Shown here piece after piece: positions 19,073 to 27,665 of a DNA stretch of 64,000 nucleotides (positions are counted from its first letter, which is position 1; each line of letters starts with the position of its first letter). The DNA is from Paractinoplanes aksuensis (lineage in GTDB: Bacteria; Actinomycetota; Actinomycetes; Mycobacteriales; Micromonosporaceae): assembly GCF_024137025.1 (NCBI RefSeq), contig NZ_JAMYJR010000003.1, positions 248,001 through 312,000 of the forward strand. Direction: 5' to 3'. The position numbers were made by a program, and so were the translations under genes. The notes beneath the pieces were generated by a model. That model saw only the letters and a program-made list of their open reading frames with translations. It was not told the origin of the DNA and searched no databases.

Positions 19073-19140
19073 GCGCCGCGCATTACCCCCGCGCCCGCTC
19101 CGGATAAACCCGCGCAACGATCTCCTGGTAAGAAGGGCGG

Positions 19141-20451
19141 ATGGAGACCATCGCCGCCGCCGACGAGGTCGTGGGCATCTGCCGTGACCTGCTGCGCATC
19201 GACACCACCAACACCGGCGACCCGCGCACCACGGTCGGTGAGCGCGTCGCCGCCGAGTACGTCGCGGCCCAGCTCGGCGAGGTCGGCATCGACGCCGAGC
19301 TGATGGAGTCCGCGCCGAAGCGGGCCAACCTGGTCGCCCGCATCCCCGGCGCCGACCGCAGCCGCGGCGCCCTGCTGTTGCACGGCCACCTCGACGTGGT
19401 GCCGGCCGACGCCAGCGAGTGGTCGGTCGATCCCTTCTCGGGCGAGGAGAAGGACGGCTACTTGTGGGGCCGCGGCGCGATCGACATGAAGGACTTCGAC
19501 GCGATGATGCTCGCGGTCGTCCGCGACTGGGCCCGCACCGGCTACGTGCCGCCGCGCGACATCGTGCTCTGCTACACCGCCGACGAGGAAGCCGGCATGC
19601 AGTACGGCTCGCAGTGGCTGGTCGACAACCACCGCGACCTGTTCGAGGGCTGCACCGAGGCGATCGGCGAGGTCGGCGGCTACTCCTACACGGTGAACGA
19701 CGACCTGCGCCTCTACCTGGTGCAGACGGCCGAGAAGGGGCTCGACTGGCTGCGTCTGCACGCCACCGGCCGCCCCGGCCACGGCTCGTTCATCCACGAC
19801 GACAACGCGGTCACCAACCTGGCCGACGCGGTGGCCCGGGTCGGCCACCACCGCTTCCCGACCGTGGTCACACCGACCGTGCGGGCCTTCCTCGAGCAGG
19901 TCGGCGACGCGCTGGGGATCGACATCGACCCGGCCAACCCCGAGCAGGCGATCGCCAAGCTGGGCCCGATCGCCAACCTGATCGGCGCCACCATCCGCAA
20001 CACGGCCAACCCGACCCGCCTCGAGGCCGGGTACAAGGACAACGTGATCCCCGGGCGGGCCTCGGCCACCATCGACTGCCGCACGCTGCCCGGCGAGGCC
20101 GACGGGTTCCTGGCCACCCTGCGCGAGCTGATCGGGCCCGACATCGAGATCGAGCACGTCCACCAGCAGCCCGCGGTCGAGACCTCGTTCGACGGCGCGC
20201 TGGTCGACGCGATGGGTGCCGCGCTGCGCGCCGAGGATCCGGGTGCGCGTACCGTGCCCTACCTGATGTCCGGGGGGACGGACGCGAAGGCGTTCGCGAC
20301 CCTGGGCATCCGATGCTTCGGGTTCGCCCCGCTGAAGCTTCCCGCCGACCTGAACTTCGCCTCGTTGTTCCACGGCATCGACGAGCGGGTCCCGGTCGAC
20401 GGGCTAAAGTTCGGCGTGCGTGTGCTCGACCGTCTGCTCCGCAACAGCTGA
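19141..20451 (+). CDS. M20-family metallopeptidase
   Basis: A 436-residue di-zinc hydrolase. Metal and catalytic residues fit the ArgE/DapE/CPG2 pattern: H83 and D85 in LLHGHLDVVPA, D115 in GRGAIDMKD, E149-E150 in YTADEEAG. The dimerisation (lid) domain spans about 195-320. Members cleave peptides, acyl-amino acids or related amides; specificity is not visible. Actinobacterial M20/M28 peptidases are often next to the small DUF5703 gene, as here. The start follows an AGAAGGGCGG ribosome site. Confidence 0.88.
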   Translation: METIAAADEVVGICRDLLRIDTTNTGDPRTTVGERVAAEYVAAQLGEVGIDAELMESAPKRANLVARIPGADRSRGALLLHGHLDVVPADASEWSVDPFSGEEKDGYLWGRGAIDMKDFDAMMLAVVRDWARTGYVPPRDIVLCYTADEEAGMQYGSQWLVDNHRDLFEGCTEAIGEVGGYSYTVNDDLRLYLVQTAEKGLDWLRLHATGRPGHGSFIHDDNAVTNLADAVARVGHHRFPTVVTPTVRAFLEQVGDALGIDIDPANPEQAIAKLGPIANLIGATIRNTANPTRLEAGYKDNVIPGRASATIDCRTLPGEADGFLATLRELIGPDIEIEHVHQQPAVETSFDGALVDAMGAALRAEDPGARTVPYLMSGGTDAKAFATLGIRCFGFAPLKLPADLNFASLFHGIDERVPVDGLKFGVRVLDRLLRNS

Positions 20452-20473
20452 TCTGTGGGAAGGACCCATTCCG

Positions 20474-21148
20474 ATGACCGACCAGAACCAGGAGCTCGAC
20501 GCCGCCCTCGAGCGGGTGATCGAGGCCTCCCGGGCGCACCTCGCGGCGGTCAAGGCGGCCGAGGGCCGTGTTGACGACGACGGTGTCTGGCAGGCGTACG
20601 TCGACCTGAACAACGCTTCCTTCGCGTACGACGAGAAGCTGCTCGACGCGTACGGCGAGGTGACGCCGTGGGACGTGGAGTCGATCGACCCCGACGAGGC
20701 CGACCAGCGCTTCGGCCTGGGCGTCGAGGGCGTCGACGGTTCCGGCTCGGGCGACCCGTACCCGCAGGTGCTGTCGGTGCGCCAGCGTCGCGACTACCGC
20801 GTGCCCAGCGTGTCGGCCCTGCTGCGCCGGGCCGAGGACGCGCGCCGATCCTCGGTGCCCGAGGACGAGGACGCGGGCCCGGTCGAGACCGTCGGTGAGG
20901 CCGTGCTCGAGCTGTTGCAGGCCGGCGACGGCTCGCTCTCGTCGCTCGACGTGCCCGAGCTCGAACCGCTCGACGGGCTGCTCACGGTCAGCGAGATCGC
21001 CGAGCCGCTCGACCTCGAGGAGTTCGAGGACTCCGACGGCGACGGCCCGTTCGCTCCGAAGCAGGGCGACCTGCTGGTCGGCCGGCTCGACGAGCACCCG
21101 TTCCTGCCCGACGAGGACGATCACGATCACGCCGGTCACCAGCACTGA
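20474..21148 (+). CDS. Conserved acidic protein of unknown function
   Basis: A 224-residue protein, strongly acidic, starting at the ATG at 20474 behind GGAAGGACC. The N-terminal 75 residues look helical (LERVIEASRAHLAAVKAAEG, VDLNNASFAYDEKLLDAYG). The rest is Asp/Glu-rich with low complexity and ends in a His-rich DDHDHAGHQH tail that might bind metal. No domain recognised. It follows the M20 gene by 22 nt, so likely cotranscribed, and a terminator follows. Confidence 0.78.
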   Translation: MTDQNQELDAALERVIEASRAHLAAVKAAEGRVDDDGVWQAYVDLNNASFAYDEKLLDAYGEVTPWDVESIDPDEADQRFGLGVEGVDGSGSGDPYPQVLSVRQRRDYRVPSVSALLRRAEDARRSSVPEDEDAGPVETVGEAVLELLQAGDGSLSSLDVPELEPLDGLLTVSEIAEPLDLEEFEDSDGDGPFAPKQGDLLVGRLDEHPFLPDEDDHDHAGHQH

Positions 21149-21167
21149 TCTTCATTTGTAGCTGAAG

Positions 21168-21197
21168 AAGGCCCGTCCGGCTCGGACGGGCCTTTCT
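21168..21197. terminator. Terminator between convergent genes
   Basis: A 12-bp perfect stem (21168-21179 / 21183-21194) with GCT loop and TCTC tail, between the acidic-protein gene and the convergent DUF5703 gene. Confidence 0.88.
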
Positions 21198-21388
21198 CAG
21201 TAGCTCAGCCCCGGCTGGGGGCTGGGCTGCACACGGCGGCGGAGCATCACCTTGCGGCTGCCGTCGGCGAAGAGCTGGACGCGGGCCAGCTCCCACCCCG
21301 AGAACTCCGCCTGAATGGTGAGCTGCGCCGCCGCGGTCAACCGATCGACATTCGAGGGCAACCGCAGCGGCGCGTATTCGTAGTCCAT
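21197..21388 (-). CDS. Small DUF5703-like protein
   Basis: A 63-residue protein beginning MDYEYAPLRLPSNVDR, with a single small fold (LTIQAEFSGWELARVQLFAD, then KVMLRRR). It matches my memory of the DUF5703 family, which is common in actinobacteria and of unknown role. I start at the ATG at 21388; the longer frame upstream is the neighbour's shadow. It lies 5 nt downstream of the frameshifted membrane protein gene. Confidence 0.78.
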   Translation of the reverse strand: MDYEYAPLRLPSNVDRLTAAAQLTIQAEFSGWELARVQLFADGSRKVMLRRRVQPSPQPGLSY

Positions 21389-21393
21389 GGGAA

Positions 21394-22463
21394 CTAATAT
21401 GCTCCCGCTTCCGCCCTGGACACCAGCCCCGCGGGCCGGTGTCCTCGCCCGCAGTTCGTGCAGGCCGGACGCCGCCTGAGGTAGTAGGCGAGGGTGGCCG
21501 CGCCCAGGCTCAGGCTCCAGAACGGCCAGGTCAGGATCGGGGCGGCGGCGAGGCCGTGGACGGCCGTCCCGGCGGACGCGCCGGACTGGGTGAAGAAGCC
21601 GACCGAGGCCGACATCACAAAGATCGCGACCAGGGTGGCCGGCACGGTGGCCAGCCGGATCGGCACCCGCCGGCCGGCCAGACCGACCATCCACCGCGGG
21701 AACACCTCGCCCCAGCGCTGCACCAGGCCCAGGGTCAGGATCGCGCCGGCCACCGCGAACGCGCCGAGCCCGGCGCCGGCCCAGACCAGGCCGGTCTCCT
21801 GCATCTCGTCCAGGAACTCGCGCGAGATGCCGAGCGGGATCCCGGCCGCCCAGGCCAGCCGCACCACGGCGTACAGCAGAGGAATGACGGCCGCGAGGTA
21901 AGTGGCCGGCTTGCCCCAGCGGGCGGCCGACTCGCGCGTCCAGCGTCCGGGCCGGTCGCTGCGGCCGCAGTCGGGGCACGCCCCGATGCTCCCGAACTGC
22001 CAGCGCAGCGCCGCCCGGGCCAGCAGCAGACCGCCAAGCACGGCGAACGCCTGGTTGGCCAGGGTCCAAGTGAAGATCTCGGCGTAGTCGACCGGTGGCC
22101 AGCCGAACGGGAAGCCGATGATCAGCATGGGCAGGTAGCCGGCCAGCGTGAGCAGCCGTATGTCGGGCAGCACGACCAGCAGAACGGCGACCACCAACCA
22201 GATGTACGTCAACAGGGCCGCTCGCAGCGGGGCCGCCACCGTCCGCCGGCCGCTCAGGGTCAGCATGATCACGGCCGCCACCAGCAGGACGCCGGCGAAC
22301 AGCGGTGCGCCGGCCTCCGGCGACAACGTCCGCAACGCGCTGGTGTCGCCCGCGTCGCTGCCCGGGCCGTACGGGTAACCGCGCCCGGTCAGGTCCAGAC
22401 CAGCGCGACCGTGCCGTAGAGGGCGGCCCAGCCGGCCGCCAGTTTCTGTGCCGTGTTCGTCAT
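21394..22463 (-). pseudogene. Multispan membrane protein with zinc-ribbon-like Cys pairs, apparent 1-nt frameshift
   Basis: The natural start appears to be the ATG at 22461-22463, reading MTNTAQKLAAGWAALYGTVA then LVWT and a stop at 22391-22389. The homologous continuation (GRGYPYGPGSDAG, then several membrane segments) lies in another frame down to 21394. Inserting one base near 22391-22394 joins them as WT-x-TGRGYPYG, which fits the actinobacterial family as I remember it. The remaining protein has about eight hydrophobic segments and two Cys pairs (CPDCG and CTNCG). Either a one-base deletion inactivated the gene or the assembly dropped a C. Function unknown. Confidence 0.72.
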
Positions 22464-22525
22464 GCATCGACGATCTCGATTCGCCGGCCGCGAGAGATCC
22501 CGGCCGCGGGGGAACCGATCCCTCG

Positions 22526-22980
22526 CTAGGGGGAGATGAAGCCCGTCCGGTACGCGATGACGACCGCCTGCGTGCGGTCGCGCACCCCCAGCTTGCCGAG
22601 CACGCTGCCGACATGCGTCTTGATCGTCTCGACGCCGAGCACCAGCCGGCCGGCGATCTCGGCGTTGGACAGGCCCTCGGCCATCAGCCCCAGCACCTCG
22701 GCCTCGCGCTCGGTCAGCCGCGGCCCGGGCAGGCGCCCGCCGGACGGGCGGTGGTGGGCGGCGGCCAGTCGGCGCACGGCCGCCGGGAAGAGCAGCGAGT
22801 CGCCCCGGGCGACCAGGCGCACGGCCTCGGTGATCCGCTCCGGGCGGGCCCGCTTGAGCAGGAAGCCGCTGGCCCCGGCGGCCAGGGCCTCGTACACGTA
22901 CTCGTCGTTCTCGAAGGTGGTGAGCACCAGCACCCGGCCCGGATCAGGTCGTCGTCGTCCACGATCAGCACCCGGGTCAT
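22526..22980 (-). pseudogene. NarL/LuxR-type response regulator with internal deletion
   Basis: The start MTRVLIVDDDDLIRAG is the first strand and acidic pocket of a receiver domain. It then runs at about 22937 straight, and out of frame, into a late receiver segment (RVLVLTTFENDEYVYEALA, AGASGFLLK) and an intact LuxR helix-turn-helix (LTEREAEVLGLMAEGLSN, ETIKTHVGSVLGKL). Roughly 60-65 codons are missing, including the phospho-acceptor Asp. The start overlaps the kinase stop by 4 nt (ATGA). The gene cannot make a working phospho-receiver; the HTH half could be translated only from an internal start. Confidence 0.85.
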
Positions 22981-24085
22981 GTGTTCCCTCCGCTCGGCAG
23001 GCGGGCCACGACCCGCCACACTCCCTCGTCCGCTCCGGCCCGCAAGGTGCCACCCAGCAGGCGTACGCGTTCGCGCATGCCGGCCAGACCCCGGCCGCCA
23101 CCACCCGGGAGCGAGGGGCCGACCGTGTTCGTGATCTCGATGACCAGGTCGTCCGGCCCGGTGATGCGCAGCGTGGGTCGTCCGGTGCCGTGCTTGGCCG
23201 CGTTGGTCAGGCCCTCCTGCACGATGCGGTAGGCCTCGCGCGAGATCGGCGCCGGCACCTCGACGTCGTCGACCCGCGCGTCGACCGCCGCGGTGAGCAG
23301 GCGGTCGAGGTCGCGCAGGGTCGGCGCCCCGGCGTCGCGGAGCAGGCCGAGCACCGCGTCCAGCTCTTCCAAGGCCGTACGCCCGAGCTCTTCGATGTTC
23401 TGCAGGGCTTGCCGGGCGAAGGCGGGATCGCTGTCGAAGACCGTGCGGGCCGCCCCGGACTGGATCGTGACGGCGGTCAGCGCGTGGCCGACCGAGTCGT
23501 GCAGTTCGCGAGCCAGCCGGTTGCGCTCGGCCAGCTTGCGTTCCTGCGCCTCGAGAGCCGGCGACGGCCCGAGCAGCACCGGGGCCATGGTGGCGGCCAG
23601 CGAGCCGAGCCCGGCCGTCGCGTACAGCGTGATCACGAGAAGACCCAGGCCGACGGCGACGCCCGGCACCGGCCCGAGCAGCTTCTCCTGACCGGCGATC
23701 GAGAGCACCGCGAGGGGGAGCGCGATCAGCACGCCGGCCCCGATCACCGCGCCGGTCAACAGGTGCAGACCGAACCACAGGGCGCCCGCAGCCGGGCCTC
23801 GCGGGTCAGCGGGCGGTTGCGGTCGTGGGCGGGCAGATCGACCCCGAGCAGGGCGTGGGCGGCGGCGATCTCGAGCTCGCGGGTGCCGCCCAGGAACGGC
23901 GGGACCGCCCCGATGGCCGCCGCGACCAGGCCGGTGGCGATCACGCCGGCCACGTCCTCCTGGGCCGCGGCGAACATGCCGACGATCAGGGCCACGATCA
24001 ACGCGTACGGGGTGAAGATGACGGCGCCCAGCAGCAGGAACACGGCCCGCCGGTAAGTCGTGGGGCTGACCAGCGGGCGGAACAC
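22977..24085 (-). pseudogene. NarL-partner sensor histidine kinase, frameshifted
   Basis: Residues 1-100 from the GTG at 24085 (MFRPLVSPTTYRRAVFLLL, membrane segments, LTREARLRA) end at an early stop at 23756-23758. The next frame continues the same protein: membrane segments, HisKA_3 with LARELHDSVGHALTAV, and a HATPase with GLTNAAKHG and GGRGLAGMRERVRLL, ending at 22977. Adding one base near 23784 restores ARLRAALWFGLHLLTG. The gene starts directly after the stop of the aldo/keto reductase and ends overlapping its response regulator. Both partners are damaged, so the system is probably dead unless these are sequence errors. Confidence 0.83.
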
Positions 24086-25081
24086 TCAGCCCTCGCCGTC
24101 CGGGTAGCCGACACCCTCGCGCTCGGGGTAGCCGACGTCGATGGCCGACACGTCGTCGAGCGCGTTGGCGATCTCGGCCGGCAGCGTCAGGTCCTCGCTC
24201 TGCAGCGCGCCCTGCAACTGCCCGGCCGTGCGCGCGCCCAGGATCGGCGCGGCCACCCCGGGCCGGTCGCGGATCCAGGCCAGCGCCACCTCGACCGGCG
24301 AGACGCCCAGACCGGACGCGGCCGTGACCACCGCCTGCACGATGCTGGAGCTGCGCGGCTCCAGATAGGTCTGCACGAACGGCGCGAGGTGTTCGGTGGC
24401 GGCACGCGAGTCGAGCGGGCGGCCGTTGCGGTATTTGCCCGTCAGCACGCCCCGGCCCAGCGGCGACCAGGCCAGCACGCCGAAGCCGAGCGCGGCCGAG
24501 GCCGGCAGCAGCTCACGCTCGATGCCCCGTTCGAGCAGCGAGTACTCCATCTGGGCGGCCACGATCGGGGCCCGCCCGGGGTACGCCGCCTGCCAGGTCG
24601 AGGCGCGCGCGGTCTGCCACGCCGCGAAGTTCGAGACACCCACGTAGCGCACCCGGCCGCTGTTCACCGCATGGTCGAGCGCGCCCAGCGTCTCTTCGAG
24701 CGGGGTCATCGGGTCGTTGCCGTGCACCTGCCACAGGTCGACGTAGTCGGTGCCGAGCCGGCGCAGCGACGCGTCGAGCGAGCGCAGCAGGTTGCCGCGC
24801 GAGCCGTCGCGGCGGCGGAACCCGTGCGGGGTGAGCCCGGCCTTGGTGGCGATCACCACTTCGTCGCGCGGCACGAGGTGGTCGAGCAGCGAGCCGATCA
24901 CGTCCTCGGCGTCGCCGTCGCCGTACACGTCGGCCGTGTCGAGCAGCGTGCCGCCCGCCTCGAGAAACAGCTTGAGCTGCGCCGCCGCGTCGTCGGGGTC
25001 GGTGTCCCGGCCCCAGGTCATGGTGCCGAGGGCGAGCCGCGAAACCGCCAGCCCGCTACGGCCGAGCGGTCGTTGCAGCAT
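24086..25081 (-). CDS. Aldo/keto reductase
   Basis: A 331-residue NADPH-dependent oxidoreductase of the AKR TIM-barrel family. The catalytic tetrad is visible: D48/Y53 region in LLDTADVYG, Lys in VIATKAG, His in LWQVHGND, and the cofactor loop (SPLGRGVLTGKYR, ILGARTAGQL). Substrate unknown. The C-terminus carries a tandem pair VGYPEREG / VGYPDGEG. Its TGA is immediately followed by the GTG of the kinase remnant, so one message once covered the reductase and the two-component pair. Confidence 0.9.
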   Translation of the reverse strand: MLQRPLGRSGLAVSRLALGTMTWGRDTDPDDAAAQLKLFLEAGGTLLDTADVYGDGDAEDVIGSLLDHLVPRDEVVIATKAGLTPHGFRRRDGSRGNLLRSLDASLRRLGTDYVDLWQVHGNDPMTPLEETLGALDHAVNSGRVRYVGVSNFAAWQTARASTWQAAYPGRAPIVAAQMEYSLLERGIERELLPASAALGFGVLAWSPLGRGVLTGKYRNGRPLDSRAATEHLAPFVQTYLEPRSSSIVQAVVTAASGLGVSPVEVALAWIRDRPGVAAPILGARTAGQLQGALQSEDLTLPAEIANALDDVSAIDVGYPEREGVGYPDGEG

Positions 25082-25217
25082 GAGTGAACCTTATTCAGAC
25101 AACGCCCATAGCGAAATGCCCGCGCTCGCGTCAACCCCGTCGGTAACCGGACCGAAATCGCTCACGGGACAGTCAGTAGGCTTCGGGTGACGTTGTTCAT
25201 GGGCGGAGGGGGACATC

Positions 25218-26270
25218 GTGCGGCTCGGACTGAATCTCGGTTACCAGGCGGCGTGGACCACGCCCGCCGACCATCTGGCCATGGCCCAGGAGGCGGACCG
25301 GCTCGGCTACGCCGTGGTGTGGTCGGCCGAGGCCTACGGGTCGGACTCGGTGAGCATGCTGGCCTGGATCGCCGGCCAGACCCAGCAGATCGACCTGGGC
25401 GCGGCGGTGATGCAGATCCCCGCGCGGACGCCGGCGATGACCGCGATGACGGCGGCCACCATCGACACGTTGTCCGGCGGCCGGTTCCGCCTGGGCCTGG
25501 GCGTCAGCGGCCCGCAGGTGTCCGAGGGGTGGCACGGTGTGCGCTTCGCCAAGCCGCTGTCGCGCACCCGCGAGTACGTCGAGATCGTCAAGATGGCCAT
25601 CGCCCGCCAGCCCGTGTCGTACCAGGGCGAGCACCACACGCTGCCGCTGCCCGACGGCCCCGGCAAGGCGCTGCGGCTCGGCTTCCGCCCGCCGCGCGAG
25701 GCCGTGCCGATCTACCTGGCCGCGGTCGGCCCCAAGAATCTCGAACTGGCGGGCGAGATCGCCGACGGCTGGCTGGCCATCTTCTTCGCGCCCGACGCGG
25801 CCGGGGAGTACCTGCAGCACATCGAGCGCGGCCGGGCCAAGCACGGGCTCGGGCTGACCGGTTTCGACGTGGCGCCGAGCGTGCCCGTGGTGATCGGCGA
25901 CAACGTGGCCTGGTGCGCCGACGTGATCCGGCCCTACGCGGCCCTCTACGTCGGTGGCATGGGCAGCCGGGAGCAGAACTTCTACAACCAGCTGGCCGTA
26001 CGCATGGGTTACGCCGACGAAGCAGCCAAGGTGCAGGACCTCTATCTCAGTGGCCAGAAGGCCGAGGCGGCCGAGGCCGTGCCGCAGGACTTCATCGAGC
26101 GCACCTCGATCCTCGGCAACAAGATCCAGGTCAAGGAACGGATCAAGCAGTACGCCGCCGCGGGGGTGGGCACGCTGTCGATCAGCCCGTACGTCGGCGA
26201 CCTGAAGAGCGGCCTCGACACCCTGCGGATCGTCGCCGAGGCCTACGAAGAGTCCGGCGTGGCCGAGTAG
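25218..26270 (+). CDS. LLM-class F420-dependent oxidoreductase
   Basis: A 350-residue luciferase-like monooxygenase-fold protein. Visible: MRLGLNLGYQAAW start, GYAVVWSAEAYGSDSVSML, and the family's FRLGLGVSGPQV with RTREYVEIV. In actinobacteria this branch uses reduced F420 for hydride transfer. The substrate is not known. A GTG start sits behind GGAGGGGGAC. It heads a conserved run (phosphatase, DUF3090, SCO1664-family, mshC) and its stop overlaps the next GTG by one base. Confidence 0.88.
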   Translation: MRLGLNLGYQAAWTTPADHLAMAQEADRLGYAVVWSAEAYGSDSVSMLAWIAGQTQQIDLGAAVMQIPARTPAMTAMTAATIDTLSGGRFRLGLGVSGPQVSEGWHGVRFAKPLSRTREYVEIVKMAIARQPVSYQGEHHTLPLPDGPGKALRLGFRPPREAVPIYLAAVGPKNLELAGEIADGWLAIFFAPDAAGEYLQHIERGRAKHGLGLTGFDVAPSVPVVIGDNVAWCADVIRPYAALYVGGMGSREQNFYNQLAVRMGYADEAAKVQDLYLSGQKAEAAEAVPQDFIERTSILGNKIQVKERIKQYAAAGVGTLSISPYVGDLKSGLDTLRIVAEAYEESGVAE

Positions 26271-26953
26271 TGGCCACCGTCCTGCTGCTGCGTCACGGGC
26301 GCACCACGGCCAACGCCACCGGCGAGCTGGCCGGCCGCCGCCCGGTCGAGCTCGACGACACCGGCCGGGCCCAGGCCGAGCGGGCCGGCGAACGGCTGCG
26401 CGCGCTGCCGCTGGCCGCCGTCGTGACCAGCCCGCTCGTCCGCTGCCGGACGACCGTCGAGCTGGCCCTGCCCGGCCTGACGCCCGAGGTCGACGACGAG
26501 CTGACCGAGTGCGGCTACGGCGACTGGGAGGGCCGCCCGCTCAAGGAGCTGGCCAAGGAACCGCTCTGGCCGGTCGTGCAGCAGCACCCCAGCGCCGCCG
26601 TCTTCCCCAACGGCGAGGCGATGGCCGCGATGTCGGCCCGCGCCATCGCCGCCGTCCGGCGCTGGGACGCCCGGGTCACCGAGTCCCACGGGCCGGACGC
26701 GCTGTGGCTGGCCTGCAGCCACGGCGATGTGATCAAGGCCATCGTGGCCGACGCGATGGGCCTGCACCTCGACCAGTTCCAGCGCATCGTGGCCGACCCG
26801 GCCTCGGTCAGCGTCATCCGCTACACGCCGACCCGGCCCTTCGTCGTACGCCTGAACGACACCGCCGACCTGCAGTCGCTCATCCCACCGCCGACGGCAA
26901 ACGCCGAGCGCTCCGACGCCGCCGTGGGCGGTGGCTCCGGCGGCGGGGTCTGA
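26270..26953 (+). CDS. Histidine phosphatase family protein (MSMEG_4193-like)
   Basis: A 227-residue phosphoglycerate-mutase-like phosphatase. The catalytic His lies in VLLLRHGRTTAN near the N-terminus, with Arg in TSPLVRCRTT, the acid in GYGDWEGR and the second His in WLACSHGDV. The start GTG shares its G with the TAG of the LLM gene. Its neighbourhood matches the mycobacterial MSMEG_4193-type member found beside DUF3090. The physiological substrate is unknown. The last 20 residues are Gly/Ser-rich and probably disordered. Confidence 0.88.
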   Translation: MATVLLLRHGRTTANATGELAGRRPVELDDTGRAQAERAGERLRALPLAAVVTSPLVRCRTTVELALPGLTPEVDDELTECGYGDWEGRPLKELAKEPLWPVVQQHPSAAVFPNGEAMAAMSARAIAAVRRWDARVTESHGPDALWLACSHGDVIKAIVADAMGLHLDQFQRIVADPASVSVIRYTPTRPFVVRLNDTADLQSLIPPPTANAERSDAAVGGGSGGGV

Positions 26954-27062
26954 CTGCTCTGTGTGACCGGCGTGTTACCGCAGGCTGGTGTGCGTTGCGC
27001 CCTCGGCGAACCCGGCCGTCCGGGCTGCGCGGGCCCTCCCCTTCGCGGTTAGGGTTGACCGC

Positions 27063-27665
27063 ATGACCCACCAGGTGCACTCGTTCGAGCCGCCGGAGCG
27101 GTTCGTCGCCGGGACGGTGGGCGAGCCCGGCGACCGGACTTTCTTTCTCCAGGCCCGTGGTGGCGGCCGCGTCGTCAGCGTCGCGCTCGAGAAGGTCCAG
27201 GTCTCGCTGCTCGCCGAGAAGCTCGAGGAACTGCTCGTCGAGGCCAACAAGCGCTTCGGGGTCTCGCTGCCCGAGGCGCCCGTGCTGGCCGTGCACGACA
27301 ACGAGCCGCTCGACACCCCCGTCGACGAGGAGTTCCGGGTCGGCACCCTCGGCCTGGCCTTCGACGTCGACACCAGCACCGTGGTCATCGAGGCGATCGA
27401 GGCCGGCGAGGCCGAGGTCGAGATCGAGCTCGAAGACGACTCCTCCCCAGAGGTCGACGACGAGGACGAGCCCGACGACGACGATGACGAGCCGGACGAC
27501 GACCTCGATCGGCTCCGGGTGCGGCTGACCCCCGAGGCGACCCGCGCGTTCATCGACCGCGCCCGCCGGGTGGTCGCGGCCGGGCGCCCGCCGTGCCCGC
27601 TCTGCGGCCAGCCGCTCGACCCGGCCGGTCACCTCTGCCCCCGGCACAACGGCTACCACCGGTGA
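27063..27665 (+). CDS. DUF3090 family protein
   Basis: A 200-residue conserved actinobacterial protein beginning MTHQVHSFEPPERFVAGTVG. It has a beta-rich N-terminus (RTFFLQARGGGRVVSVALEK), a long acidic stretch (residues 125-150, mostly Asp/Glu), then RVRLTPEATRAFIDRARRVV and a C-terminal zinc-knuckle-like CPLCGQPLDPAGHLCPRHNG. Function not established. It overlaps the SCO1664-family gene by 4 nt (GTGA), so the two are coupled. Confidence 0.9.
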   Translation: MTHQVHSFEPPERFVAGTVGEPGDRTFFLQARGGGRVVSVALEKVQVSLLAEKLEELLVEANKRFGVSLPEAPVLAVHDNEPLDTPVDEEFRVGTLGLAFDVDTSTVVIEAIEAGEAEVEIELEDDSSPEVDDEDEPDDDDDEPDDDLDRLRVRLTPEATRAFIDRARRVVAAGRPPCPLCGQPLDPAGHLCPRHNGYHR

